Part shown: positions 36,622 to 45,842 of the stretch, one piece after another
How the letters are laid out: every line of letters starts with the position of its first letter
How positions within the stretch are numbered: position 1 is the first letter of the stretch
Origin: an uncultured Cellvibrionales bacterium
GTDB taxonomy: Bacteria > Pseudomonadota > Gammaproteobacteria > Pseudomonadales > GM7GCV1
Reading direction: 5' to 3'
DNA length: 64,000 nt
Assembly: GCA_913063225.1 (NCBI GenBank)
Contig: CAJXYP010000011.1
Coordinates: 28,160-92,159 of the forward strand
Made by a program: the position numbers and the translations under genes
The notes under the pieces: model-generated
The model's input: the letters and a program-made list of their open reading frames with translations, nothing else
The model's database searches: none
What the model was told of the DNA's origin: nothing

Positions 36622-36687
36622 GCCCCAGAAAAATTAACCGGGATTAGTTAGCGGCTTATCAAGCCACTGAGTTAATTATTCCGGGGC
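36622..36687. repeat. imperfect inverted repeat between hisS and yfgM
   Basis: GCCCCAGAAAAATTAA (36622-36637) is matched at 14 of 16 positions by the reverse complement of TTAATTATTCCGGGGC (36672-36687); the loop has a small GGCTT/AAGCC stem. It could be a transcription attenuation structure or a processing site in the ispG-hisS-yfgM-bamB-der transcript. Confidence 0.55.
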
Positions 36688-36722
36688 AAATTAACTACAA
36701 CATATTAAGAGTAGATATCGCC

Positions 36723-37421
36723 TTGAACGACATGCGCACAGAAGAAGAACAAATCGCCGCCATCAAGAACTGGTGGTCTGAAAACGGTACACAGCTAATA
36801 GCAGGTGTAGTTGTGATCGCCCTTGGGTATTTTGGATATCAGGGCTGGCAGACAAATCAGCATGAACAATCAGAAGCCGCTGCAGATATATATGAGCAGC
36901 TGCAGCAAGGTGTGGTTGCGAGCAGTTCGGTACAGGGTTCTCTCTCGGCATTTGATTTAGAAACGGTGCGAACTATCGGCTACCTTGCAGACCAGTTACA
37001 GAATGACCATTCCGATACGGGTTACTCGGTTCTTGGCGCTATTGCTGCGGCTCGTGCTGCTGCGGACAGAGATGATTACGCTGAAGCCATTACCAGATTG
37101 GAGTGGGTACTAGAGGCAGACGCTGATTCCACAACAAACCAACTCGTTACATATCGTATTGCTCTCGCCAAAGCGGCAACAGGATCAGAGCAGGAAGCAT
37201 TAGCCTTATTATCTGGCGAAGACGATTCTTATGCGGCTATATACGCTGAAAGTCGTGGCGATATATACCGTCAATTGGGAGATAACCCCTCTGCTGCATT
37301 CCAATATGAATTGGCGGTTGAAAAGTTGTTACCTGAGCAAGCTAACTATGCAGCGGCGCTTGAATTTAAGCTCGCAAACGTTGCTGCCGGAGTGGCGGTT
37401 CTTTCCGCACAGGCTCAATAG
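36723..37421 (+). CDS. yfgM: YfgM-like TPR membrane protein (SecYEG ancillary subunit)
   Basis: 232 aa: a short cytoplasmic N-terminus (MRTEEEQIAAIKNWWSENG), one membrane helix (about 22-42), then a periplasmic TPR-like helical part. YfgM links the Sec translocon with periplasmic chaperones such as PpiD. The start is TTG at 36723 or ATG at 36732; the two cannot be told apart here. It lies between hisS and bamB, as is usual. Confidence 0.9.
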   Translation: MNDMRTEEEQIAAIKNWWSENGTQLIAGVVVIALGYFGYQGWQTNQHEQSEAAADIYEQLQQGVVASSSVQGSLSAFDLETVRTIGYLADQLQNDHSDTGYSVLGAIAAARAAADRDDYAEAITRLEWVLEADADSTTNQLVTYRIALAKAATGSEQEALALLSGEDDSYAAIYAESRGDIYRQLGDNPSAAFQYELAVEKLLPEQANYAAALEFKLANVAAGVAVLSAQAQ

Positions 37422-37431
37422 GAATAAAAAA

Positions 37432-38580
37432 TTGATTAAGAAAATCGCACTAGGACTAGTATTGACCGGCCTATTGGCTGGCTGCTCCAGCACAGATATT
37501 GATGAAAGTCTGTTGCCTGCAGAGTTGATTAGCTTTGACCCTAGTGTTGATATCGAAGAGTTATGGTCCGTGAGTATCGGTAAAGGCGCAGACGAAACTA
37601 GCTCTTTACTTCGGCCAGCTCTTTTAGACGACCGTATTTATGTAACTGACTACGCAGGTCGGGTATCAGCGCTTGACGCAGCCAATGGCAGAAGCCTGTG
37701 GTCAGTAGATTTACGCACATCTATCACCGGCGGTACCGGGGTTGGCGAAGGTTTAGTATTTGTCGCAAGTGGCGACGGCGTTGTATATGCCTTGGAGCAG
37801 AGCGACGGTTCAATTCTCTGGCAGGTTCAATTGAATAGCGAGGTCTTGGCACCGCCCCAAGCAGGTTCCGGCGTAGTGATTGTTCTGGCGCAAGATGGAC
37901 GTGTGTCTGCTCTTGATGTACAAAATGGCGAGCAATTGTGGCGCGTTGATTCTGTTAAGCCCTTGCTAACAGTGCGCGGTAACGCGCAACCGGCCATAGT
38001 CGATGACATAGTACTGATTGGACATGACTCTGGAAAAATTGGTGCTTACCGACTTGCTGACGGCGCTGCGCTCTGGATAGCGCGAGTAGCGGTTCCAGAA
38101 GGTTCAAATGAACTTCAACGTATGGTGGACATTGACGCCGCCCCGGTGTACGCGAATGGTTTAGTTTACGGCCTGAGTTTTCAGGGTGGCATTATGGCGA
38201 TTAACCCACAAACAGGCCGCGGTACCTGGTTTCAGGAATCTTCCAGCGTCAACGAAATTGGTGTCTACGGCGGGACGCTCTCTATTACTGATGTTGATGG
38301 AAAGATTTCTGCCTTCAATGCGTCCAGCGGAGAGATGCTATGGGAGTCCGAGACCCTTAAAAATAGAGGCGTAACGGGTCCAGTAGTGCATGATCTGGCT
38401 GTCGCCGTTGCCGACTTCGAAGGTTACGTGCACTTGTTCAGGCGTAATACCGGCGCATTAGCCAATCGTATTCAGGTTGGAAGAGACGAGATTCGAGCGC
38501 CTCTCATACCGATAGAAGATGGTTTGTTGGTATTAGATACCTCTGGCCGTCTGACCGCACTCCGCATTGGCGATCTCTAA
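37432..38580 (+). CDS. bamB: outer membrane protein assembly factor BamB
   Basis: 382 aa lipoprotein from TTG 37432, with AGGA ten bases before; the longer frame from 37231 overlaps yfgM and lacks the signal. The signal is LIKKIALGLVLTGLLAGC, followed by an eight-bladed PQQ-like propeller with repeats such as VSALDAANGRSLWSVDL, VYALEQSDGSILWQVQL and VSALDVQNGEQLWRVD. BamB is part of the BAM machine that inserts outer-membrane barrels, including the TonB receptors in this window. Confidence 0.95.
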   Translation: MIKKIALGLVLTGLLAGCSSTDIDESLLPAELISFDPSVDIEELWSVSIGKGADETSSLLRPALLDDRIYVTDYAGRVSALDAANGRSLWSVDLRTSITGGTGVGEGLVFVASGDGVVYALEQSDGSILWQVQLNSEVLAPPQAGSGVVIVLAQDGRVSALDVQNGEQLWRVDSVKPLLTVRGNAQPAIVDDIVLIGHDSGKIGAYRLADGAALWIARVAVPEGSNELQRMVDIDAAPVYANGLVYGLSFQGGIMAINPQTGRGTWFQESSSVNEIGVYGGTLSITDVDGKISAFNASSGEMLWESETLKNRGVTGPVVHDLAVAVADFEGYVHLFRRNTGALANRIQVGRDEIRAPLIPIEDGLLVLDTSGRLTALRIGDL

Positions 38581-38624
38581 TCAGCGTTAATAGAAACCTG
38601 ATTAAACCGAAGCATCTAGTTCAT

Positions 38625-38647
38625 AGACTGAGGCATAAGCCTCGTCT
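38625..38647 (+). other. small hairpin between bamB and der
   Basis: AGAC-T-GAGGC-ATAA-GCCTC-GTCT forms a 9-bp stem with one bulged T. It follows bamB by 45 bases and precedes der by 27. It has no strong T-run, so only partial termination or mRNA processing is suggested. Confidence 0.4.
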
Positions 38648-38674
38648 CACCTATATTTCAGTAGAATATTCCCC

Positions 38675-40138
38675 ATGATCACCACATTCGCATTAGTCGG
38701 TCGGCCAAACGTTGGTAAATCGACACTATTCAATCGGTTAACACAAACTCGAGATGCACTTGTGGCCGATTTTCCTGGGCTGACGCGAGATAGAAAATAC
38801 GGAAAAGCCAGCCACGAAGGCGTTGACTACGTTGTTATTGATACAGGCGGTATAAGCGGTGAAGAAGATGGTATCGATGTTGAAATGGCCGGGCAGGCAC
38901 TATTGGCGATTGAAGAAGCCGACGAAATTCTTTTTATGGTGGATGCTCGGACGGGATTAACTCCACCTGATCAACATATCGCCGATATGCTCAGACGTAA
39001 AAATCTGAAAGTACATCTTCTGGTTAACAAAATAGATGGTGTGCAGGAAGAAGTTGGAACCAGTGAGTTCCACGGTTGGGGTTTTGGCGAGCCTATGGCT
39101 ATCAGTTCCAGCCAGGGGCGTGGTATTGGCCAACTGCTGGATACGCTGTTAGACATAGTTGAAGAAGTACCAGAAGAAGTTGATGAATATGTGTGGGTCG
39201 ATGACGACGAGCCGACCCCTATAGAGTTATCTGAGCAAGAGATAGAGGCGCTGCAAGAAGAGACCCCTATTCGCATTGCGGTTGTAGGCCGCCCTAATGT
39301 CGGAAAATCTACGCTGGTAAATCGCATGCTTGGTGAAGAGCGGGTAATCGTGTTTGATCTACCGGGAACTACCCGTGATTCAATCTATGTCGATTACGAG
39401 CGTGAAGGTAAGAAATATACGCTTATAGATACCGCGGGTGTTCGGCGTCGCAAGAATATAAAAGAGGTGGTAGAAAAGTTTTCCATTATCAAAACCCTCA
39501 ATGCAATTAATGACGCACAGGTAGTCATTATGTTGTTTGACGGGCAAGAGGGCTTAGTAGATCAGGACCTTCACTTGCTAGGCTATGCCATTGAGTCTGG
39601 GCGCGCCTTAGTGGTTGCCGTCAATAAGTGGGACGGACTCGAAGAAACAGAGCGTGAGTGGATTAAAGGGCAACTGGACCGGCGTTTACGCTTTATAGAT
39701 TACGCCGACATTCACTACATCTCAGCGTTGCATGGATCCGGGGTGGGTAAACTCTACGATTCGATCGAGCGAGCCTACCAAAGCGCTACAGAGAGTCTTA
39801 GCACTAACAGATTGACCCGTATTCTGGAAGATGCCTTGTCGGATCATCCGCCGCCCTTGGTCCGTGGCCGTCGTATGAAAATGAGATACGCCCACGCCGG
39901 TGGTAAGAACCCGCCTTCAATTATTATTCATGGCAATTCAATAACTGATGTGCCAAATCATTATGTCCGATATCTGCAAAAGACCTTCCGCAAGGCTCTG
40001 GATTTGCACGGAACCCCCCTAAAGATAGTGTTTAAGAGTGGTGAAAACCCTTTTGCCGGGCGTAAAAATAAGCTCACCGCTAGGCAAGTATCCAAGAGAA
40101 AACGACTGATGAAGCATGTTAAAAAGGGTCGTAAATAA
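38675..40138 (+). CDS. der: ribosome biogenesis GTPase Der (EngA)
   Basis: 487 aa with two tandem G domains, each with GRPNVGKST (near residues 8 and 206), DTGG/DTAG switch II and NKxD motifs (NKID, NKWD), then a C-terminal KH-like domain (PPPLVRGRRMKMRYAHAGG). Der is needed for 50S subunit maturation. The position after bamB is conserved. Confidence 0.97.
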   Translation: MITTFALVGRPNVGKSTLFNRLTQTRDALVADFPGLTRDRKYGKASHEGVDYVVIDTGGISGEEDGIDVEMAGQALLAIEEADEILFMVDARTGLTPPDQHIADMLRRKNLKVHLLVNKIDGVQEEVGTSEFHGWGFGEPMAISSSQGRGIGQLLDTLLDIVEEVPEEVDEYVWVDDDEPTPIELSEQEIEALQEETPIRIAVVGRPNVGKSTLVNRMLGEERVIVFDLPGTTRDSIYVDYEREGKKYTLIDTAGVRRRKNIKEVVEKFSIIKTLNAINDAQVVIMLFDGQEGLVDQDLHLLGYAIESGRALVVAVNKWDGLEETEREWIKGQLDRRLRFIDYADIHYISALHGSGVGKLYDSIERAYQSATESLSTNRLTRILEDALSDHPPPLVRGRRMKMRYAHAGGKNPPSIIIHGNSITDVPNHYVRYLQKTFRKALDLHGTPLKIVFKSGENPFAGRKNKLTARQVSKRKRLMKHVKKGRK

Positions 40139-40209
40139 TTGGGGGTTAACAGACCCTCCTGATAGACTTATCCTCAATAGCTGATAGATAAACATATTGA
40201 GGAGACACC

Positions 40210-40866
40210 ATGGATATGAATGAAATTGCCACCCTGATGGCAATGACCCTCGGTGTCTCTTGGGCCAGCGGTATTAACCTTTACGCGGCAATCTTGGCGC
40301 TAGGGCTCGCGGGCGCTACTGGCCATGCAGCCCTTCCCGAAGAACTACAAATATTACAATCTCCTCTGGTAATCGGTGCTGCGGCACTTATGTACTGTGT
40401 TGAGTTTTGCGCTGACAAAGTACCCGGAGTGGATACGGGCTGGGACGCAATACATACCTTTATTCGCCTCCCGGCTGGAGCCTTATTGGCCTCCGGAATG
40501 ATGGCTGAAATGGGCATGGCCGCAGAACTATCTGCCGCAATAGTCGGCGGCAGCATCGCCGCCGGAACTCACGCAACCAAAGCCGGTTCGCGTGCCTTGA
40601 TCAATACCTCGCCCGAACCCTTTAGTAATTGGACCGCATCAATTAGCGAAGATGCCGCCGTTTTCGTGGGTATCTGGGCCATGATCAACCATCCCTGGTT
40701 TTTCCTCGGATTCTTAATTCTGTTTATTTTTATGATGATTTGGCTGCTTCCGAAAATTTGGCGCGGTATTCGTTTGGTCTGGCGAAAAATTCGAGGTAAG
40801 TCAAATGAGCCGGAGGCACTAGAAGAGCCGATACCCGATATTATTCAGGCGGATCCTGCCGAATGA
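40210..40866 (+). CDS. DUF4126 family membrane protein
   Basis: 218 aa, with four or more membrane helices, beginning MAMTLGVSWASGINLYAAILALGLAG and with EFCADKVPGVDTGWDAIHTFIRLPAGALLA, ALINTSPEPFSNWTASISEDA, which fit the DUF4126 pattern. The C-terminus is charged and cytoplasmic. GAGGAGAC precedes the ATG. Its last 4 bases overlap the start of recX. Function unknown. Confidence 0.85.
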   Translation: MDMNEIATLMAMTLGVSWASGINLYAAILALGLAGATGHAALPEELQILQSPLVIGAAALMYCVEFCADKVPGVDTGWDAIHTFIRLPAGALLASGMMAEMGMAAELSAAIVGGSIAAGTHATKAGSRALINTSPEPFSNWTASISEDAAVFVGIWAMINHPWFFLGFLILFIFMMIWLLPKIWRGIRLVWRKIRGKSNEPEALEEPIPDIIQADPAE

Positions 40867-41354
40867 CGGAAGAGTTGGCCGTTTCCCTTCGACGCAGGGC
40901 AATGAATGCCTTGGGTCGTCGTGAACAATCAGTTTTTGAGTTAAAGCAGAAGCTGAGTCAGCGTTACGAAGAAGCTAGCGAGCAAGAAATTGCAGCGGTT
41001 ATTGAGAGGCTTACTAATCAGGGGCTTCAGTCTGACGAGCGTTTCGCAGAGATGTTTGTGCGCAGCCGCATCAACAAGGGCAAAGGGCCTAGTCTCATAC
41101 GCCGTGAGCTAGAGCAGCAAAATTTATCTTCCGTACTGCTAGATCAGGCTTTTCGTCAAAACCCATGCGATTGGCAACTGAGCGCGCTGCGGCAACTACA
41201 AAAAAAGTACGCTGCTGCAGATATGCTGGATTTTGCGCTTCGGGCCAAAGCGACACAGTTTTTGTATCGCCGAGGGTTTGACAGCGACACCTGCAGCAAG
41301 GCGACAGAAAGATTTAAAAACTCAAAAGATGACGATTCAGGCGGAGAGCTTTAG
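40863..41354 (+). CDS. recX: regulatory protein RecX
   Basis: 163 aa, helical repeats with RRRAMNALGRREQSVFELKQKL, QGLQSDERFAEMFVRSRINKGKGPSLIRREL and a C-terminal ATQFLYRRGFDSDTCSKAT. RecX limits RecA filament growth. recX normally follows recA; here it follows and overlaps a DUF4126 gene, and recA is not in the window. alaS, lysC and csrA downstream keep the usual order. Confidence 0.9.
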   Translation: MTEELAVSLRRRAMNALGRREQSVFELKQKLSQRYEEASEQEIAAVIERLTNQGLQSDERFAEMFVRSRINKGKGPSLIRRELEQQNLSSVLLDQAFRQNPCDWQLSALRQLQKKYAAADMLDFALRAKATQFLYRRGFDSDTCSKATERFKNSKDDDSGGEL

Positions 41355-41357
41355 TAA

Positions 41358-42179
41358 ATGATGTCGAGAAACCTGTTTTATTTGTTCTTTCTAGCCTGCA
41401 GTGGCTCGCTATCAGCAGCCGAACTAGAGGGCTCATGGATCGAGGGCGGTCTATTGATCGGTCAAGCTGAGCCGGGTTCTACCATCCTCTTTAAAGACGA
41501 AATGGTTATGCTGTCTGCACAAGGCCTGTTTGTCATTGGGTTGCATCGCGACGAGAACGAACCCGTTCGTTTGCAAATTGAAAGCCCGGACGGTTCGATC
41601 GAAACTCAGGTTTTTGAAGTTGCTCAGCGTGAATACAATATTCAAAGTATTGAAGGTATCGCACAAAATATTATGGAGCCTAGTGCAGAAGACCAAGATC
41701 ATATTTGGTCTGATTATGTAATGACCAGCGAGGCGCGGAAAATACGCAGTGATTTCGAAGCATTCCTTACCGACTTCGACTGGCCAGTGCGGGGGCCGAT
41801 TAGTGGTGTCTACGGTAGTCAGCGTGTTTACAACGGCGTACCGGGCACACCGCACTACGGTTTAGATATAGCGGTACCTAGCGGCACAGCCGTTGTCGCA
41901 CCGGCGGCCGGGCAGATCATTATGGTCAACGATAATATGTTCTATTCCGGTGGAACCATCATGCTGGATCATGGGCACGGCGTATCCTCCTCCTTCTTGC
42001 ACCTCAGTAAAACTTTGGTGGAAGTTGGCGATTGGGTCGAGCAGGGAGACCTAATAGCTGAGGTAGGGGCGACCGGGAGAGTTACCGGCCCGCATTTAGA
42101 TTGGCGTATGAGTTGGGGCAACTCTCGTGTCGATCCTGAACTATTGCTGCGCGCCTCAGGCGCATGGGATAAGGACTAG
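41358..42179 (+). CDS. exported M23-family metallopeptidase
   Basis: 273 aa with a signal peptide (MMSRNLFYLFFLACSGSLSAAE). The C-terminal LytM domain has PHYGLDIAVPSGTAVVAPAAGQI, GTIMLDHGHGVSSSFLHLSKTLV and GPHLDWRMSWGNSRVDPELLL, with the HxxxD and HLxW zinc and catalytic residues in place. It probably cleaves peptidoglycan cross-links. It is 3 bases after recX. Confidence 0.9.
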   Translation: MMSRNLFYLFFLACSGSLSAAELEGSWIEGGLLIGQAEPGSTILFKDEMVMLSAQGLFVIGLHRDENEPVRLQIESPDGSIETQVFEVAQREYNIQSIEGIAQNIMEPSAEDQDHIWSDYVMTSEARKIRSDFEAFLTDFDWPVRGPISGVYGSQRVYNGVPGTPHYGLDIAVPSGTAVVAPAAGQIIMVNDNMFYSGGTIMLDHGHGVSSSFLHLSKTLVEVGDWVEQGDLIAEVGATGRVTGPHLDWRMSWGNSRVDPELLLRASGAWDKD

Positions 42180-42290
42180 GCTAGGGCTGCAAGTCGCTAG
42201 GCTGGGCTTTATCAGCAACAGCAGCGTGGAGTTCAGAGGGGTTTTACACTAAACTCCGCGGCTTAATTGACGGTGATTTTTCCTAGGCTT

Positions 42291-42497
42291 ATGTTAGACA
42301 AGAAACTACTCAGCATATTGGTTTGTCCGGTTACCAAAACCACTCTGCACTATGACGCGACTGCCCAAGAGCTCATATCTACGGCGGCTGGTTTGGCCTA
42401 CCCGATACGAGATGGTATTCCCGTATTACTCGAGACAGAGGCACGTAATTTGTCAGCCGAAGAAGTGTTATCTCTTAAAAAGAAATACCGCAGCTAA
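42291..42497 (+). CDS. Trm112/UPF0434 family protein
   Basis: 68 aa from ATG 42291. [22 protein letters not shown] and [20 protein letters not shown] fit the Trm112-like family, a small fold with a single remaining Cys here, so the full zinc site is not kept. Trm112 activates methyltransferases in eukaryotes; the bacterial role is unclear. The stop overlaps the HIT gene start by one base. Confidence 0.85.
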   Translation: MLDKKLLSILVCPVTKTTLHYDATAQELISTAAGLAYPIRDGIPVLLETEARNLSAEEVLSLKKKYRS

Positions 42498-42859
42498 TGT
42501 CTGGTTTTGCGCCTCCTGCCGGGCCAAGCATATTCACTCGTATTGCTAAGGGTGAGATTCCTTCTGAGATTCACTATCAGGATGATCAGTGCCTTGTTAT
42601 CTCAGACATACAGCCACAGGCACCGGTGCATTTGCTGGTTATCCCAAAATTGGAGATAACTCGGTTGGTAGATGCCAATTCTGAGCATCAGGTGCTACTG
42701 GGACATCTATTACTGGTTGCTGGAGAAATGGCACGAAAATTTGATATTGATGAATCCTTTCGATTGGTCATTAATAATGGTGAAGGTGCGGGTCAAACAG
42801 TATTCCATTTGCATCTGCACCTAATGGGCGATAAAGACTTTGAAGAATCAGATCTCTAA
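42497..42859 (+). CDS. HIT family protein (HinT-like)
   Basis: 120 aa: SIFTRIAKGEIPSEIHYQDDQ at the start and the histidine triad in GQTVFHLHLHLMGDKDF (HxHxH). HinT-type proteins are purine nucleoside phosphoramidase hydrolases. One-base overlap with the gene before (TAATG). Confidence 0.92.
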   Translation: MSGFAPPAGPSIFTRIAKGEIPSEIHYQDDQCLVISDIQPQAPVHLLVIPKLEITRLVDANSEHQVLLGHLLLVAGEMARKFDIDESFRLVINNGEGAGQTVFHLHLHLMGDKDFEESDL

Positions 42860-42911
42860 ACTGATCGAGCTACTGATTCGAAACTAATTGAAAAGAGTTT
42901 TCTAAAAATAT

Positions 42912-45521
42912 ATGAAAAGTACTGAAATACGCCAAGCATTCCTCGACTACTTTGCTGCGCAAGGCCACAGCGTTGTTGCCAGCAGCTCGTTGGTCCCCGG
43001 GAATGATCCGACATTGTTGTTCACCAATGCTGGCATGGTTCAGTTTAAAGATACATTTCTTGGCGCAGATCCACGTCCATACAAGCGTGCAACCTCAAGT
43101 CAGCGCTGCGTGCGCGCTGGAGGTAAGCACAACGATCTGGAAAATGTAGGTTATACCGCTCGGCATCACACCTTCTTTGAAATGCTTGGAAATTTTAGTT
43201 TCGGCGATTACTTCAAAGAGGATGCCATTCGTTTTGCCTGGCAGTTTTTAACAGAAGTAATGGAGCTGCCTGAAGAGAAACTCTGGATTACCGTGCACGT
43301 TTCCGATGATGAAGCGGCAGACATCTGGATCAAGGACCTTGGTATTAGTCCCGACCGGTTTTCGAGATTAGACGAAGATAACTTTTGGCAGATGGGTGAT
43401 ACCGGTCCCTGTGGTCCCAGCTCAGAGATATTCTATGACCATGGCGCCGATGTGGCGGGAGATCCTCCCGGCGGCCCAAATGATGATGGCGATCGCTATA
43501 TAGAGATATGGAATCTAGTCTTTATGCAGTTTGAGAAGCAGCCTGATGGTGAGTTAAAACCCTTGCCCAATCCTTCGATCGATACTGGAATGGGTTTGGA
43601 GCGCATAGCTGCGGTTAAGCAAGGCGTGCACAACAACTACGATATTGATTTGTTTGTGGGGCTAATAGCTGATGCGTCCAAAGTTTGTGGCTGTGAAGAC
43701 CTATCCAATCAATCACTACGGGTTGTTGCGGACCATATTCGGTCCTGTTCATTTTTGATTTTGGATGATGTTCTGCCCTCTAACGAAGGACGCGGGTATG
43801 TATTGCGTCGAATTATTCGACGAGCGCTAAGGCACGGTAACAAGCTCGGAGTGCAGGGAGCTTTCTTTTACAAATTAGTAGAGTCGCTGGTTCGGGAAAT
43901 GTCCGATGCCTACCCTGAACTCAAGGCTCAGCAAAAACGCATAGAAAAAACGCTGCTAGCTGAAGAAGAGCAATTTTCCAGAACCCTCGATAAAGGCCTG
44001 GAAGTTCTTGAGAGCACCATTGCGTTGCTAGATTCTGATGTATTGCCGGGTGAACTTGTATTCAAATTACACGATACCTATGGGTTTCCTACCGACCTTA
44101 CTAACGATATTGCCCGTGAACGGAATCTTCGTTTGGATATGGAAGGTTATGAGCAGCACATGCAGGAACAACGCACACGAGCCCGTGCAGCCAACCAGTT
44201 TGCGGTGGACTATACCGACCAAATAGAAGTGGATGGCGATACTGAATTTGCCGGATATAACGATTCACAAGTGGACGGAAAAATTCTGGCGTTATTGTCG
44301 GATGGTCAGTCCGTTGAATCATTAGAGGCCGGTGTCTCTGGGGTTGTCGTTCTCGACCGCACGGCCTTCTATGCAGAATCCGGTGGGCAAGTTGGCGACA
44401 GTGGTGTGCTGGAAGCCAAGGGCATACGTTTTGAAGTTAATGATTGCACCAAAGCAGATTCCGTTCATTTACATCTAGGCTCTCTGGTTGAAGGCCGGCT
44501 TGAAGTGGGCCAAATACTTACGAGTCAGGTTGACGCGAATATCCGCCAGGCAACGGCGCTAAATCATAGTGCGACGCATCTGTTGCATGCCGCCTTGCGC
44601 GATATATTGGGCGACCATATTGGCCAGAAAGGTTCATTGGTCGACGCCGAGCGATTGAGGTTCGATTTTTCTCACAATGAAGCAATTACTGCGGATCAAA
44701 TTGCGGTAATCGAAGCCATGATCAACCAACAAATACGCTTGAATGGCAAAGTCGAAACTCAGGAGATGGACATCGAGGCCGCTAAGAAGAGCGGGGCGAT
44801 GATGTTGTTTGGCGAGAAATATGGCAATAGCGTGCGGGTTCTCTCTATGGGAGCAGCATCTGGAACAAGCTTTTCTGTAGAGCTTTGTGGTGGAACGCAT
44901 GTTAAGCGCACCGGTGATATCGGCTTGCTGAAAATCGTTTCAGAGAGCGGGATAGCGGCTGGAGTGCGCCGTATCGAAGCAGTTACTGGTGCTGCTGCGC
45001 TTGATTATTCTAATGCCATTGCGCAACAGCTAGATCAGGTCGCGGGCCTTCTGAAGTCTGACCGCGGCAGTTTGGTTAAAAAAGCAGAGCAATTGGTAGG
45101 CCAAAACAAAAAAATGGCCAAAGAGTTAGACGGCTTACGTCTTACGCTGGCAAACAGTTCTGGTTCTGATTTATCGGGCAATGCCATTGAAGTGGCGGGT
45201 ATCAAAGTTCTGGCTGAGCGCCTTGAGGGTGTTGATGCTAAGAACTTACGAGATCTTGCCGATCAGATGAAAAACAAACTGGGATCTGGAGTGGTTTTAT
45301 TGGCCACCGTATCCGAAGATAAAGTGGCGATGGTATGTGGTGTCACTAAGGACTTAACCGATCGTTTACAGGCCGGAAAGCTTTTGGCTAATGTGGCAGA
45401 GCAGATCGGTGGAAAGGGCGGTGGCCGCCCGGATATGGCGCAAGGCGGCGGTAATCAGCCGGAGAATCTGGATTCAGCCTTTGCCTCACTACCAAACCTG
45501 ATTGAATCCGCACTCAAATAG
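42912..45521 (+). CDS. alaS: alanyl-tRNA synthetase
   Basis: 869 aa, full length. The catalytic core begins [22 protein letters not shown] with motif 2 region [36 protein letters not shown]. The editing domain has [12 protein letters not shown] (HxxxH) and VELCGGTHV; the C-terminal DHHA1 domain ends [14 protein letters not shown]. The order alaS-lysC-csrA-tRNA-Ser is that of Pseudomonas-like genomes. Confidence 0.98.
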   Translation: MKSTEIRQAFLDYFAAQGHSVVASSSLVPGNDPTLLFTNAGMVQFKDTFLGADPRPYKRATSSQRCVRAGGKHNDLENVGYTARHHTFFEMLGNFSFGDYFKEDAIRFAWQFLTEVMELPEEKLWITVHVSDDEAADIWIKDLGISPDRFSRLDEDNFWQMGDTGPCGPSSEIFYDHGADVAGDPPGGPNDDGDRYIEIWNLVFMQFEKQPDGELKPLPNPSIDTGMGLERIAAVKQGVHNNYDIDLFVGLIADASKVCGCEDLSNQSLRVVADHIRSCSFLILDDVLPSNEGRGYVLRRIIRRALRHGNKLGVQGAFFYKLVESLVREMSDAYPELKAQQKRIEKTLLAEEEQFSRTLDKGLEVLESTIALLDSDVLPGELVFKLHDTYGFPTDLTNDIARERNLRLDMEGYEQHMQEQRTRARAANQFAVDYTDQIEVDGDTEFAGYNDSQVDGKILALLSDGQSVESLEAGVSGVVVLDRTAFYAESGGQVGDSGVLEAKGIRFEVNDCTKADSVHLHLGSLVEGRLEVGQILTSQVDANIRQATALNHSATHLLHAALRDILGDHIGQKGSLVDAERLRFDFSHNEAITADQIAVIEAMINQQIRLNGKVETQEMDIEAAKKSGAMMLFGEKYGNSVRVLSMGAASGTSFSVELCGGTHVKRTGDIGLLKIVSESGIAAGVRRIEAVTGAAALDYSNAIAQQLDQVAGLLKSDRGSLVKKAEQLVGQNKKMAKELDGLRLTLANSSGSDLSGNAIEVAGIKVLAERLEGVDAKNLRDLADQMKNKLGSGVVLLATVSEDKVAMVCGVTKDLTDRLQAGKLLANVAEQIGGKGGGRPDMAQGGGNQPENLDSAFASLPNLIESALK

Positions 45522-45842
45522 GCTTGTATAGATTCAAAGTAGGTTAGGTCGGGGGTTGCAGAGAGGCCTTGTAGGACTCTTGCTGCCAAAAGCCGGTTAA
45601 CAAAAGGTGGGCGAAGTGTTAATGTCGCGCCCTTAAACCTAGAAACCACAGTTTGATCACGAAAGTCCACGCAAGCTCTTGACGCGCCTAGGAAAATTCA
45701 AAAATATCTGATCACCAATAAGGTGACTACGTTTTTTTAAATTTTCCTATGCACACCAATACCTTACATGTCTTTTTCGCGCTCAACTACGGTTTCTAGG
45801 TTAAATTTTCCTATGAATTTCAAATAGATTTCATAAATTGAT
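45522..45842 (+). promoter_or_regulatory. lysC leader with repeated AATTTTCCTATG boxes
   Basis: 321 bases without a main gene. TTAAATTTTCCTATG occurs twice as a perfect 15-base direct repeat (45737-45751 and 45801-45815), and TAGGAAAATT (45689-45698) is an inverted copy of the core. The first repeat's ATG opens a 16-codon frame (MHTNTLHVFFALNYGF) that ends in the TAG at 45797-45799. This could be a leader peptide or chance; it is not rich in Lys, Thr or Met codons. No lysine riboswitch was recognised. Confidence 0.45.

Noticed and set aside
37231..37431. Longer bamB frame starting inside yfgM
   Set aside because: The lipoprotein signal begins at TTG 37432 with an AGGA site; the extension is yfgM in another frame.
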